Of a DNA stretch of 64,000 nucleotides, positions 27,661 through 37,482 are shown piece after piece. A model generated the notes under the pieces. It was not told where the DNA came from. It saw nothing but the letters and a program-made list of their open reading frames with translations, and did not search any database. A program made the translations under genes and the position numbers. Location: NCBI GenBank assembly GCA_938075415.1, contig CALJHC010000003.1, positions 744,001 through 808,000 of the forward strand. Reading direction: 5' to 3'. Position 1 is the stretch's first letter; every line of letters begins with the position of its first letter. This DNA comes from an uncultured Rubripirellula sp. (GTDB lineage: Bacteria > Planctomycetota > Planctomycetia > Pirellulales > Pirellulaceae).

Positions 27661-28248
27661 TCAAAGCACGCCTTTTGTGCTCGGAATACTTTCCTGACGA
27701 GGATCGGATTCAATTGCCATTCGAATCGCACGAGCGACGGACTTAAAAACACACTCAGCAATGTGGTGTGCATTTTTGCCGTGATGCAACAGGACATGCA
27801 AATTACAATTCGCATTTGCGGCAAATGATTGCCAAAAATGCTCAATCAATTCAGAATCAAATTCGCCGATTTTTTCAGCGGCGATGGGTGCTTGATACTC
27901 AAAAGCATAGCGACCTCCCATATCGACCGCAGCGGTCACCAAGCACTCATCCATGGGAAGTGTGAAATGGCCATATCGCCTCACGCCTGAACGGTCACCA
28001 AGCGATTGATGGATTGCCTGCCCCAAGACGATTCCGATGTCTTCGCATGTGTGATGATCATCCACATGCAAATCACCCACGGCTTCAAGTTCCAAATCAA
28101 TCAATGCATGCTTCGCGAAAAGGTCGAGCATATGATCCAAGAAGCCGATACCTGAAGATCGCGATCCACTGCCGTTTCCATCCAGACAGACAGAAATTTC
28201 AACTTTCGTTTCGCCTGTCTTTCGGTTAATCGATGCAGTGCGTGCCAT
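27661..28248 (-). CDS. hisB: Imidazoleglycerol-phosphate dehydratase
   Basis: Manganese enzyme of histidine synthesis that dehydrates imidazoleglycerol phosphate. The metal-binding histidine clusters are visible: LDHMLDLFAKHA, DDHHTCEDIGIVLGQAI and HHGKNAHHIAECVFKS, with MDECLV between. It is the monofunctional type of 195 residues, without the phosphatase domain found in enteric HisB, which fits with a separate HisN-type phosphatase gene at 41098. Start ATG at 28248. Last gene of hisD-hisC-hisB, 55 bases after hisC. Confidence 0.95.
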   Translation of the reverse strand: MARTASINRKTGETKVEISVCLDGNGSGSRSSGIGFLDHMLDLFAKHALIDLELEAVGDLHVDDHHTCEDIGIVLGQAIHQSLGDRSGVRRYGHFTLPMDECLVTAAVDMGGRYAFEYQAPIAAEKIGEFDSELIEHFWQSFAANANCNLHVLLHHGKNAHHIAECVFKSVARAIRMAIESDPRQESIPSTKGVL

Positions 28249-28303
28249 CAAACGAACTCATTGGAGGAAAAAGAATTACGCAATCGCTTCATCAGAAAAT
28301 GAG

Positions 28304-29365
28304 TCAGGACAGATGGCTCCGAAGAATAAAAAGCAGAGCATCGATCTGTTCATCAGTTCCTACCGAAATTCGCAAACCGTCTCCGCACTCTCCGAATTCC
28401 ATGTATCGAACCAGAATTTGCTGGGTCTTCAAAAATTCGTAAATCTCGCGATGACTCATTGATTCATGTCTGCACCAAACAAAATTTGCATGAGACGGAG
28501 TCACGCGGAAACCGATTTTCTCCAATTCTTCTGTCATACGCTGACGGGTTGCGATGATTTTGTTGCAATTGTCGGTTAACCAATCCGAGCATTTCATCGC
28601 TGCCGTGGCTGCAGCGATGGATATCGCGTCACAATTATAGCTGTCCTTGATCTTTGCAAGCTGAGAGATCACGTCCGGGTTTGCGACCAGAAAACCAAAT
28701 CTCAATCCGGCCAAACCATAGGATTTACTCAGGGTCCTTGTCACAAAAATGTTGCCGTGTTTGATAACAAGATCAACACAATTATCCTCTGCAAAATCTG
28801 CATAGGCTTCATCAACAACAAGCGGGCAGTCTAATTGACCTGCGATTTCAACAACCTTTTCCCTCGAAACAACGGTTCCACTGGGGCTGTTTGGATTAGG
28901 CAGCAAAGCTAGCTTCAATAAGTCAGAAGGGTTAGAAAAGTCAGATGCCAACTCCCAATTCTCTTGGAAGGTAATCTGCTCCCAGTTCGCACCCTGAATA
29001 TCGGCCAAGGTCCGATAGAGGATATAGCTTGGATAGGGCAAACGCAGACTCTCGCCCTCTCCCACAAAACCGCGAACGAGCAGTGTCAGTATTTCGTCAC
29101 TTCCGTTACCCGCCAAGATCCAATCAGGGCCCGGAAGCCCCAACGCATCGGCAGCAGCAACTCGAAAAGAAGTCGCTAACGGATCAGGATAGCGGTTTAA
29201 GGGTCCAGAGGCAGCAGAGCGAATCGCATCGACAACTTGTGGCGGTGGGGGATAAGGGTTCTCGTTAGTATTTAGCTTCAGGATTTTTCCCGGAGGTGGT
29301 TGCTCACCGGGAATGTAAGCAGCTAATTTTGCAACGGCTTCGCGGTACATCGATCGGTTGACCAT
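28304..29365 (-). CDS. hisC: Histidinol-phosphate aminotransferase
   Basis: PLP-dependent class I/II aminotransferase converting imidazole-acetol phosphate to histidinol phosphate. Landmarks are LNTNENPYPPPP at the N-terminus, GNGSDEILTLL for cofactor phosphate, PNSPSGT with VVDEAYADFAED, and the Schiff-base lysine in TRTLSKSYGLAGLRFGF. The C-terminal arginine for the substrate carboxylate is in GLRISVGT. 353 residues is typical. It lies between hisD (58 bases upstream) and hisB. Confidence 0.94.
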   Translation of the reverse strand: MVNRSMYREAVAKLAAYIPGEQPPPGKILKLNTNENPYPPPPQVVDAIRSAASGPLNRYPDPLATSFRVAAADALGLPGPDWILAGNGSDEILTLLVRGFVGEGESLRLPYPSYILYRTLADIQGANWEQITFQENWELASDFSNPSDLLKLALLPNPNSPSGTVVSREKVVEIAGQLDCPLVVDEAYADFAEDNCVDLVIKHGNIFVTRTLSKSYGLAGLRFGFLVANPDVISQLAKIKDSYNCDAISIAAATAAMKCSDWLTDNCNKIIATRQRMTEELEKIGFRVTPSHANFVWCRHESMSHREIYEFLKTQQILVRYMEFGECGDGLRISVGTDEQIDALLFILRSHLS

Positions 29366-29423
29366 CTTATTTTCAATTCAGTTTCTGACTACTCACAGAC
29401 ATGGACAAATCATCTGCCAATCC

Positions 29424-30800
29424 TTACCCAGCAGAAAACCCTTTTGCGTTACGAATTGCCACACTTCTGGCATGGGCAGTTAGCCCTTCTTTGTTTGCGA
29501 GTCGCACGACATCCTCGCTTATCTCATCCAAGGCTTCATCGCTGAATTCGGTGATACTCCCGCTTCGAAGAAAGCTGTTGCTTGATAATCCCGCAGCCCA
29601 CGTGCAAGTTCCTCCTGTTGGAAGTACATGACTTGGGCCTGCAGCGTAATCGCCTAAAGCGACAGGAGTGAAATGCCCCAAGAACGCCGCACCGCTGTTT
29701 TGAATCCGTTCGATTTGCGATCGCGGATTCTTGGTTTGTATATGCAGATGCTCGGGTGCAAATTCATCCGTCAATTCACATGCTTGAATCTCATCCCTGA
29801 CAAGAATTAACGCACCGAATGCCTCCAGACTGTCAAGCGTTAAGTCATGGCGTTCGAGTGCACCGAGCTGCTTCACTAATTCGTCTTGCACCGCGTCAAT
29901 CAGAGCTTGATCCCATGAAATCAGTATGGCGGAACCGGGCGAATGCTCCGCCTGAGCGAGAAGATCAGCCGCAACGTAATCGGGGCGGGCGGTGTCGTCC
30001 GCTATGACAATTACTTCGCTGGGACCAGCAAATGAATCAATGTCCACGACCCCGAACACATGTTTCTTTGCCAGGGCAACGAACAGATTGCCAGGTCCAA
30101 CAATCTTATCAACCGAAGAAATCTCCTTGGTTCCAAATGCCATGCCAGCGACCGCCTGAGCACCGCCAACACGGTAAACCTCGGTGACTCCAAGCTCGTG
30201 GCAAGTAGCGAGCATGTCGTTGTTATAAGCTCCAAAAGGCGTGGGGGGTGCTACGACGATGATTTCTTCAACACCAGCAACTTGAGCGGGAACGACTGTC
30301 ATCAATACAGTAGACGGGTAAGCAGCCGCACCGCCGGGAACGCAGACCCCTACACGTTTGATCGGTACATATCGCTGCGTTAACTCAACTCCCGATCGGG
30401 GCTGGATCTTCACATTCTTGTGGAGAATCGCACTCTGAAATTCAATAACATTATCTCGAATTCGACGTATTGAATCCAATAGTTCAGCATCCGCCTTACC
30501 GTGTGCCTCGGCGAGCTCGTCCTTTGAGACTCGTAGTTCATCGGGCGAGAGGCTAACCTTATCCAATGCCGACGTGTATCGAAGTAGTGCGTCGGAGCCA
30601 TCTCGCTGCACATCCGTGCAAATTTTTTCCACAACTTGAACCGGAGACAACGGCTTTCCGAAAACCTCCTCGGTCAAGGCCTTACCGCGGGGGCTGACGA
30701 CATCACCTTGGGGGCTGAGCTTCTCTCGAAGTTGCGTCAGAATCTCAGCAGACCCTTTTCTTGCATCGACTCGCTGGATTTTTATCTCGTCTATCGTCAT
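29424..30800 (-). CDS. hisD: Histidinol dehydrogenase
   Basis: Zinc/NAD enzyme that performs the last two oxidations of histidine synthesis. Conserved stretches include VPIKRVGVCVPGGAAAYPSTVLM, RVGGAQAVAGMAFGT, KIVGPGNLFVALAKK, IDSFAGPSEVIVIAD and the C-terminal EFAPEHLHIQT with GPSHVLPTGGTCTW. The 458-residue length is slightly longer than usual because of the N-terminal start region. First gene of hisDCB; the roughly 250-base spacer to divergent ltaE holds its promoter. No histidine leader peptide was found upstream. Confidence 0.95.
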   Translation of the reverse strand: MTIDEIKIQRVDARKGSAEILTQLREKLSPQGDVVSPRGKALTEEVFGKPLSPVQVVEKICTDVQRDGSDALLRYTSALDKVSLSPDELRVSKDELAEAHGKADAELLDSIRRIRDNVIEFQSAILHKNVKIQPRSGVELTQRYVPIKRVGVCVPGGAAAYPSTVLMTVVPAQVAGVEEIIVVAPPTPFGAYNNDMLATCHELGVTEVYRVGGAQAVAGMAFGTKEISSVDKIVGPGNLFVALAKKHVFGVVDIDSFAGPSEVIVIADDTARPDYVAADLLAQAEHSPGSAILISWDQALIDAVQDELVKQLGALERHDLTLDSLEAFGALILVRDEIQACELTDEFAPEHLHIQTKNPRSQIERIQNSGAAFLGHFTPVALGDYAAGPSHVLPTGGTCTWAAGLSSNSFLRSGSITEFSDEALDEISEDVVRLANKEGLTAHARSVAIRNAKGFSAG

Positions 30801-31054
30801 CTAACTGTTATTCCAAGAATCTATCTGACTACCAAGCAAAATCTGACCCCTTTGCGGGAATATCGGATTGCCTGATGGTCCCACCGGAGCCTAATCTGTT
30901 CATGATACGCCGATGCGGCAACTTTGTTTACCCGCTATCTGAACCCAGTCCGCAACCTGGAAACAAACTGGAAGGTTTCAGTACCTTCCCGAAACGGCAC
31001 CTAAATGATATGCGATAGGCGACAAAACCCAACGAAAACAACCTGCACAAGAAC

Positions 31055-32095
31055 ATGGTAAGCATTTCAGAACCTATTGATTTACGCAGCGACACTGTCA
31101 CAAAGCCTACACCGGAGATGTTGCAGGCAATGATGAATGCTCAGGTTGGTGACGATGTGATCGACATCGACCCCACTTTGCAGCAACTAGAAAATCTCAC
31201 CGCGGAAATTCTTGGCAAAGAAGCTGCCATCTTCATGCCAAGTGGAACAATGTCTAACCAGATCGCATTGCGTTTACATTGCGATCGCGGATCGGAATTT
31301 ATCTGCGAAGCAGACTGCCATATTCACCACTACGAGCAGGGGGCTTATGCTCAGTTATCTGGATTAGTTGCCAAGACAATCGCAGGGCAGGGCGGGGCAC
31401 TTACAACTGAATCCGTCGAAGATACCATCAGCCCGGAAAATGAGCATTTTCTTCGAACTCGCTTGCTCTGCCTCGAAAACACCCACAATCGCTGGGGTGG
31501 CAGAATTCAATCACAAGCTGAGATCCAGAAGATATGCAGCTGGGCTCACCAGAACGCGCTGAAGACCCATCTGGATGGTGCGAGACTTTGGAATGCAGCC
31601 ATTGCGTCGGGACTTACCGAACGGGAACTTTGCGAACCTTTCGATTCAATCAGTGTGTGCTTCAGTAAGGGCTTGGGCGCCCCGGTGGGTTCCGCACTAG
31701 CTGGCCCCAAGAGCCTGATTGCCGAGGCGAGACGTGCAAGAAAACTTTTTGGTGGCGGAATGCGTCAAGCTGGGTTTCTTGGAGCTGCTGCCCTTTACTC
31801 GCTCCAAAATCATCGAGAGAGATTGATAATGGATCACCAGCATGCCGAGCAAATTGGTAACGCCTGCGAAAACAACAAGGCGTTCAAAGTCCGCGACCAT
31901 CGAATCGATACCAACATCGTGATTTGCGATGTTGATGCATCGGTCACCACCGCCGCGAATGTTGTTGATCAATTAAACCGCCAAGGCCTGCAATGCCTTT
32001 CAATGGGTAGACAAACGATTCGTTTTGTCACACACCTAAATGTATCCGGACAACAGATTGAGAACGCATGTAAGATTATCGAAACATGCGTTTAG
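31055..32095 (+). CDS. ltaE: Low-specificity L-threonine aldolase
   Basis: PLP enzyme cleaving L-threonine or allo-threonine to glycine and acetaldehyde. The start IDLRSDTVTKPTPEML is diagnostic, followed by GDDVIDIDPTLQQLE, FMPSGTMSNQIAL and LENTHNRWGG. The Schiff-base lysine is in VCFSKGLGAPVGSALAG, and KLFGGGMRQAGFLGAAALYSL follows. 346 residues, normal length. Divergent from hisD and 30 bases upstream of the glycosyltransferase gene. The sequence does not show stereochemical preference. Confidence 0.93.
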   Translation: MVSISEPIDLRSDTVTKPTPEMLQAMMNAQVGDDVIDIDPTLQQLENLTAEILGKEAAIFMPSGTMSNQIALRLHCDRGSEFICEADCHIHHYEQGAYAQLSGLVAKTIAGQGGALTTESVEDTISPENEHFLRTRLLCLENTHNRWGGRIQSQAEIQKICSWAHQNALKTHLDGARLWNAAIASGLTERELCEPFDSISVCFSKGLGAPVGSALAGPKSLIAEARRARKLFGGGMRQAGFLGAAALYSLQNHRERLIMDHQHAEQIGNACENNKAFKVRDHRIDTNIVICDVDASVTTAANVVDQLNRQGLQCLSMGRQTIRFVTHLNVSGQQIENACKIIETCV

Positions 32096-32124
32096 CGAGT
32101 GATACGAATGCGCATTGAAATGTG

Positions 32125-33762
32125 ATGCGTTGGAATGACATGGAATCAAATCAAAACGAAACACGAATCGCTTTGATCGCAGCGGCGGTGATCATGGTGA
32201 TCTCCATCTTGCTTCGTGCGCCTTCCTGCTACGAAAGCCTCTGGGTCGATGAACTTCACTCAGCATGGTCTGTCTGGGGCAGCCTCAGTGAAGTCCTCGG
32301 ACGGGCTCAGGCAGGACATCAGATGCCAATTTACTTTTGGGGACTTTGGTTTTGGAAATCCCTTTTTGGCATTTCAGAGTTTGCCCTGCGTTTCAGCAGT
32401 GTTTTGCCGGTGTCCTTAGCCTGCGCTCTTCTTGCCTACGGTTTCGCACGGCTTCGGTATGGCGTGATTGCAGGCATGGCGGCCGGACTTACGCTGGCTG
32501 TCGAGCAGAATTCAATTTTCTTTGGAACCGAATTACGTCCTTACGGGTGGGTAATTTTCTTTTCCGCTGTCACCCACCTCTGCTTCCTTTCTTTACTGCG
32601 GACCAACTCGCGATTGGCCAGTCAAAACATCTGGTCATCGATGCTGGCCAGCATCCTGGTTGCAGCGTTTCTGCAACCCACCTCGATCGGTACCCTTTTC
32701 GTTTACCCGCTGATTCTTCTATGTCATTGGAACCGTCGCAAACACGAACTGCGGGTCAAACCAAAAATCACATTGGGCGATCTTGCTTGGCTGCTTGGAG
32801 GCCTAGGATCCGTCGCGTTAATCTGGCAATTGAGCCTAGCGGAATCTTGGGGACAACGTGGTATCTGGAGTGCTTTTGGACAGTCAACCTCTCTTGAAGA
32901 AATCCTCCATGCTTGGAATTGGTGGTGGCTTTGGGCTATTCCTCTGACATTTGTCATCATCATCATGATTACCATAAAATTAAGAGACCGGCCTGAGTGT
33001 TGCCCGATGGAGATGAAAGCACTGATCTATCTCGCTTCGATTTGTCTGATAGTCACCTTGCTTTATTGGCTGGTTGCCTACAAGCCAATTGCTCCTGTTT
33101 GGCATCGGCGATACTTCATTGCATTGCTCCCGGGTTTTGCTTGCCTCACCGGTCTGTCGGTCACTGCCATCAAGAGCAATCTTATCAATAGCCGTTGGTT
33201 AATTATCTCGCAACGATCCAATCTTTTGGTCTCCTTGACGGCTTCCTTTTTTGTCATTGGGCTTGCTTGGGATCAAAACTTGCTGCGTAGACTACATCGG
33301 TATCCGGTTGCCTATGCAACACGAGGAGAGCATTGGCGCGAAGCAGCTAACTGGATCAATGAAAACGTTGATCGTGATCAGATTTTATGGCTCGCCCCGG
33401 GTCTCATCGAGGAAGAGAGCTTGAATCAACTTCCCAATTCACTGCCACAAAGAGACCCTCAGAACGAACCCTTCTTAACCAAACATGCAAAACTAAAAGA
33501 ATATCTTAAGTACCCGCTTCATGGTCCCTATCAAACCAGGCAAAACATTCGATTGTGGATGCAGCGGAAAAACGTAAGCGGTGGTTATCAGAATACAAAT
33601 CGCTCTAAAAATGATGACGACCAAGTTGAAATATTGTTGATTCGAAAGCCAAAACGATCTCTGAAAGAATTCAGCACGGATAACCAGTCCGTTATTTCGT
33701 TTGGAAATCTTTCACTGGTGCTCTTTGATCACCAAAAAACAAAATCCTCCGTCTCGGAATAG
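32125..33762 (+). CDS. GT-C fold membrane glycosyltransferase (GT39/ArnT-like)
   Basis: About 545 residues with 11-12 hydrophobic segments, then a soluble C-terminal region of roughly 130 residues. The first periplasmic loop has LWVDELHSAW, the acidic pair typical of polyprenyl-phosphate-sugar-dependent GT-C enzymes, and the pattern HQMPIYFWGLWFWKSLFGISEFALRFSSVL matches the PMT_2 family. It should move a sugar from a lipid carrier to a lipid or protein outside the cytoplasmic membrane. Starts at GTG 32122, ATG 32125 and ATG 32140 are all possible. The substrate is unknown. Confidence 0.85.
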   Translation: MRWNDMESNQNETRIALIAAAVIMVISILLRAPSCYESLWVDELHSAWSVWGSLSEVLGRAQAGHQMPIYFWGLWFWKSLFGISEFALRFSSVLPVSLACALLAYGFARLRYGVIAGMAAGLTLAVEQNSIFFGTELRPYGWVIFFSAVTHLCFLSLLRTNSRLASQNIWSSMLASILVAAFLQPTSIGTLFVYPLILLCHWNRRKHELRVKPKITLGDLAWLLGGLGSVALIWQLSLAESWGQRGIWSAFGQSTSLEEILHAWNWWWLWAIPLTFVIIIMITIKLRDRPECCPMEMKALIYLASICLIVTLLYWLVAYKPIAPVWHRRYFIALLPGFACLTGLSVTAIKSNLINSRWLIISQRSNLLVSLTASFFVIGLAWDQNLLRRLHRYPVAYATRGEHWREAANWINENVDRDQILWLAPGLIEEESLNQLPNSLPQRDPQNEPFLTKHAKLKEYLKYPLHGPYQTRQNIRLWMQRKNVSGGYQNTNRSKNDDDQVEILLIRKPKRSLKEFSTDNQSVISFGNLSLVLFDHQKTKSSVSE

Positions 33763-34116
33763 CTGGTGACGGTTTTCTATTCCGATGGTCATTTCTCTAA
33801 CATCCGAAATCGCCTGTAAATGCAGTCATTACCCTCGAGTATCGTTTCCAAAACCATAAGGTTTTTCGGCTAACCCCATCATGCAACAGCAAACCATAAG
33901 GTCTTAACCTAATAGCGATTCCACCGGACATCTCCAGAGCATGGTCAGCCAGCGCGATCAATGGATAAATACTATAAAAACGATATCGAAAAGAATGATG
34001 GAGAACTTTCTTGCGTCGATCGAGGAACGCTGAGTACCCCGTTATTCTCAATGGTGATCTGGAATTGGTTGTCGATGGGCTAGTATGTAGTACCACGGCA
34101 TTCACAGGGATCAGCC
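33763..34116. other. Spacer before di-heme cytochrome gene
   Basis: About 354 bases. It holds two exact copies of AAACCATAAGGT and a 111-codon minus-strand frame (33797-34132) that overlaps the cytochrome start and resembles no family, so I do not call it a gene. It should contain the cytochrome promoter. Confidence 0.4.
33851..33902. repeat. Pair of 12-base direct repeats
   Basis: AAACCATAAGGT occurs at 33851-33862 and again at 33891-33902. The centres are 40 bases apart, close to four helical turns, which would place two bound proteins on the same face of DNA. Confidence 0.5.
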
Positions 34117-35475
34117 ATGAAAAGTAGAACACAACTAGTCCTCACATCTGTCATGTTCGCGCTCTGCTCGAGTTCGGCAATGGGAGAAAATGCCGCGGAG
34201 AGAGGGTTCCGAGTCTTAACACGCAAGCCCATGCTGGGCAGCGACTTCAACCAGAGCACCTTCGATCAAGTCTGGAAATCATGGCCGAAGGACCTTCGCG
34301 ATCGAGCCAGCACTGCTGATTCTGAAGAGCGACGGAAAATGATCTTTGACCGTTACGGTCTCACTCTTGAGCCAGTTGAGCAGTCCAAAAAGCCTTTGCA
34401 GTACGTTGTCAGTGACAACGGAGACTGGACCCTGAATTGCTTCGGGTGCCATGGCGGTACTGTCTACGGAAAACCCGTCCCAGGCGCCCCCAACAACCTG
34501 TTTGCACTTCAAACACTGACTGAAGAAATTAGGGCAACGAAGTTTCGCGTCGGTGCAGCCCTGTCTCGAATGGACATTGGGTCACTTCTCATTCCTTTGG
34601 GCTCCACACATGGCACGACGAATGCTGTGGTTTTTGGGATTGGCCTAATGAACCGAAGGGATCCACAACTCAACCTCATTAGCGCAGCTCCACAGCGGTT
34701 TGACCATCACGACATGGATGCTCCTCCATGGTGGTATTTCTACAAGCGTCCAAACCTTTACATCGATGGGTTTGCGGAGAAGGGTCATCGAGGACTCATG
34801 CAGTTCACGCTCATCCCAGAAAACGGACCGGAATTTTTCAAGTCGCACGAAGATGACTTTAAGGATGTGTTCGCCTACATCTCTTCACTGAGACCCCCGG
34901 CCTACACAAGCTCTATCAAGGCGACTCTCGCCGAAAGGGGAAAGAGTCTCTTTCAGGATCATTGCGCTGAATGTCATGGTACTTACGGTGAAGCATGGAC
35001 TTATCCCAATCGTCGAATACCGTTAGATGAAATTCAAACCGACCCTGTTCGCTTGCATGCACTCCCTCGGTCTGGACGTTCGAAATACGCAGCAAGCTGG
35101 TTTGCCCATGCTGGTGAAGAAGCGGAACAAGTGACTGAAGTCAATCCCGATGGATACGTTGCACCTCCACTTGATGGAATATGGGCATCAGCACCTTATT
35201 TCCACAACGGCAGTGTTCCCACGCTTTGGCACGTCCTGAATCCCCAAGCACGCCCAAAGGTGTGGCGTCGCAAAGCGTTACAACTGGACGAAGTGAAGGT
35301 TGGACTGCAAATTGAGTCGGTCAGGGAAGTGCCAGTGGATCTACGCGATCCAGCATCAAAACGAAGCTATTTTGACACGACCGTTCGCGGAAAAAGCAAC
35401 GAAGGTCATGATTATCCAGAGGTGCTAGATCAAGCTGAAAAATCGGCTGTTCTGGAATATCTAAAGACATTGTAA
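34117..35475 (+). CDS. Secreted di-heme c-type cytochrome (DHOR/RoxA-like)
   Basis: 452 residues with a signal peptide (SVMFALCSSSAMG before ENAAERG). There are two CXXCH haem sites: CFGCH at about residue 109 and CAECH at about residue 287. The C-terminal region has APPLDGIWASAPYFHNGSVPTLWHVL, the distal motif of di-haem oxidoreductases of the MauG/cytochrome c peroxidase/RoxA superfamily, and WWYFYKRPNLYIDG in the middle. It should act in the periplasm, as an oxidase or oxygenase on an unknown substrate. Its spacing of two hemes with a large insert is closer to RoxA-like proteins than to CcpA. Monocistronic. Confidence 0.85.
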   Translation: MKSRTQLVLTSVMFALCSSSAMGENAAERGFRVLTRKPMLGSDFNQSTFDQVWKSWPKDLRDRASTADSEERRKMIFDRYGLTLEPVEQSKKPLQYVVSDNGDWTLNCFGCHGGTVYGKPVPGAPNNLFALQTLTEEIRATKFRVGAALSRMDIGSLLIPLGSTHGTTNAVVFGIGLMNRRDPQLNLISAAPQRFDHHDMDAPPWWYFYKRPNLYIDGFAEKGHRGLMQFTLIPENGPEFFKSHEDDFKDVFAYISSLRPPAYTSSIKATLAERGKSLFQDHCAECHGTYGEAWTYPNRRIPLDEIQTDPVRLHALPRSGRSKYAASWFAHAGEEAEQVTEVNPDGYVAPPLDGIWASAPYFHNGSVPTLWHVLNPQARPKVWRRKALQLDEVKVGLQIESVREVPVDLRDPASKRSYFDTTVRGKSNEGHDYPEVLDQAEKSAVLEYLKTL

Positions 35476-35565
35476 AAGGTCAACGATTGTCACCGCTTAC
35501 GTTTTCCACAACCAATCCATCGTTCGGCGAGAACTATCTCTTGGTCGGAGACAAAGACCCAACTA

Positions 35566-36864
35566 TTAAGACTCCCAGCCGTCATCTTTCGATCGGATCA
35601 ACTCGCGAACACCCTTTAAATGCCATAAAAAGAACACCGTACCGAGTGCCATTAGAGCACTGCAAACATAGAACATTAGTTGCGGTCGGTCACCGAATGC
35701 GGGACGAACGACCCAATAAAGGATTGCCGCTACTGTCATGAAGGCAAAAGACACGGCATTGGCCGTTCCCAAATATCGTCCTCGCTCTGAATCCGGTGAC
35801 AAGCTCTGAAGAAGCGACTGAAGGGGAACAATATAGAAGCCGGCGAAGAAACCGGCCCCAAGGATGAACCAGCCGACATTGCTAAAGGCGATCCGAGCAG
35901 AGCCATCACCGCCCGCCAAAGCTGGAGGCACAACTGCCAGCAGAAGAAAAAAGATCGTCAAACCCACGGCACCGACCGGGATCAATCGGGGTTCAATGTG
36001 TCGTCCGGAGACAAAACCGGCAACACCACAACCCACACCAATTGCAACTCCCAACACGCCCATCAGTACACTTGCCTCAGCCCGAGTGATGCCCAAAACA
36101 ACCGTGTACTCGGGAACAATAAACAAAGCGATGCCCGCCAGAAGATAGAAGTAACCCCACGCCAACATAATCATTAGCAGGGGAGTTTTTGCCATCTCTC
36201 GCATCGTCGAGATGTACGTCTCAAAGGGATTCCATTGGTAAGACAAATCGCGACTCCCAGGCTTTAACTTGGTTAAAAATGTAGACGCAAGAAGCCCGAA
36301 AACAGCCGTGACCACTATCGCAAGTGCTGGCAACCATAAAACGCCTGCTTGGCCGGTCTGGGGACTGTAGCGATCACTCACTAAACCAGCGATCAACGTC
36401 CCAAAAATCACCGCCGCATTGGTCAACATATTGATCGTACCGTTCGCACGACTGAGCTGATCATCTGATACCAACTCCGGTATCATTCCATACTTGGCTG
36501 GACCAAAAAAACTACTTTGACAAGTCAAAGCAATCAATGCCGCCAAGGTCATCCAAAGGTTCCCAATGTAAAAACCATAACCCGCGAGCGCGGCAATCGG
36601 AATTTCAATTGACTTGACCCAAAGCGTGACAACTCGCTTGGAGTAGCGGTCAGCTAGCTGCCCAGCAATTCCGGACAGGAAAATGAAGGGTACGGTGAAG
36701 CAGACCCCGACAATACCCTGACCACCATCACCTAATTTTCCAGACCAAGCTCCATCGATCACCATGAACGTCAAGATACCTTTCAAGACGTTATCATTCA
36801 TTGCGCCGAAAAACTGAGTCGCAATAAGACTCAAAAATCCGCGATTAAGAAGTGGGTTGGCCAT
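35566..36864 (-). CDS. MFS transporter, LplT-like
   Basis: 432 residues with about 12 hydrophobic segments. FFGAMNDNVLKG at the start, SQLADRYSKR-like (AGQLADRYSKRVVTLWVKSIEI) and SSFFGPAKYGMIPELV with LSRANGTINML are the hallmark stretches of the LplT family, which flips lysophospholipids inward across the cytoplasmic membrane. In enteric bacteria lplT is joined to the acyltransferase aas; no such gene or domain is present here, so the substrate is inferred only. Convergent with the di-heme cytochrome gene. Confidence 0.86.
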   Translation of the reverse strand: MANPLLNRGFLSLIATQFFGAMNDNVLKGILTFMVIDGAWSGKLGDGGQGIVGVCFTVPFIFLSGIAGQLADRYSKRVVTLWVKSIEIPIAALAGYGFYIGNLWMTLAALIALTCQSSFFGPAKYGMIPELVSDDQLSRANGTINMLTNAAVIFGTLIAGLVSDRYSPQTGQAGVLWLPALAIVVTAVFGLLASTFLTKLKPGSRDLSYQWNPFETYISTMREMAKTPLLMIMLAWGYFYLLAGIALFIVPEYTVVLGITRAEASVLMGVLGVAIGVGCGVAGFVSGRHIEPRLIPVGAVGLTIFFLLLAVVPPALAGGDGSARIAFSNVGWFILGAGFFAGFYIVPLQSLLQSLSPDSERGRYLGTANAVSFAFMTVAAILYWVVRPAFGDRPQLMFYVCSALMALGTVFFLWHLKGVRELIRSKDDGWES

Positions 36865-37482
36865 AAGTCCACATCAACAGAGTTTTAAAATTAGAAGGCT
36901 TAGCTTAACAGAAAAAGATCTCAAAATGCCTCAGCTGAAACAATCATCGGCGTGGCAATCTACGGGGGAGCCTCGCAGAGCTTAAGAGCCCATAAAGATC
37001 GATATTTTCGACACAGAGTAAAAACCTTTGCCGTTCAGTAATGTCGATTCATCGGACACTGGTGAGCTTGACGTTCGTTTGAATTCGAAAAAACGGCCAA
37101 GAATGGTGGGTGATCAGCACCACTTAGCTGCGTCGGAATTCTCGAGCAATCGCTGCTTCAGCGACCAAGAGGCGTCTGCCACAAACCCATACAGCAACTC
37201 GAATCGATAAGGTTCGGATCTCGGGAGAGAAAATTGCAGGAAGCTTCATTTACCAGTCACAGCTCAGTTAATGGGAGATCTCGGGAATTCCAGTTGGATT
37301 CCAAATCTCTGCTTCACATAACGGATCAGAATCCAGCTCACCAACTCGGAAATGAAGCCAAGGTTACCTATCGTGTTGGTGGCAGCATTTGCATAACCAC
37401 CTACCTCACACTTCGCACCCTATCATCAAATCATTCTCGCGGTCGCAAGATTGAAAAGACGAACGGAGGGTAGCGTTAAGGT
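36865..37482. other. Spacer between MFS gene and dapB
   Basis: About 618 bases. Two short plus-strand frames (37028-37210, 37234-37473) show no family features. GATCTCGGGA recurs at about 37217 and 37277. No RNA gene or terminator is recognised. Confidence 0.4.

Noticed and set aside
33797..34132. 111-codon minus-strand ORF upstream of the di-heme cytochrome
   Set aside because: It overlaps the cytochrome start and signal peptide, resembles no family, and contains the two 12-base repeats in different frames.
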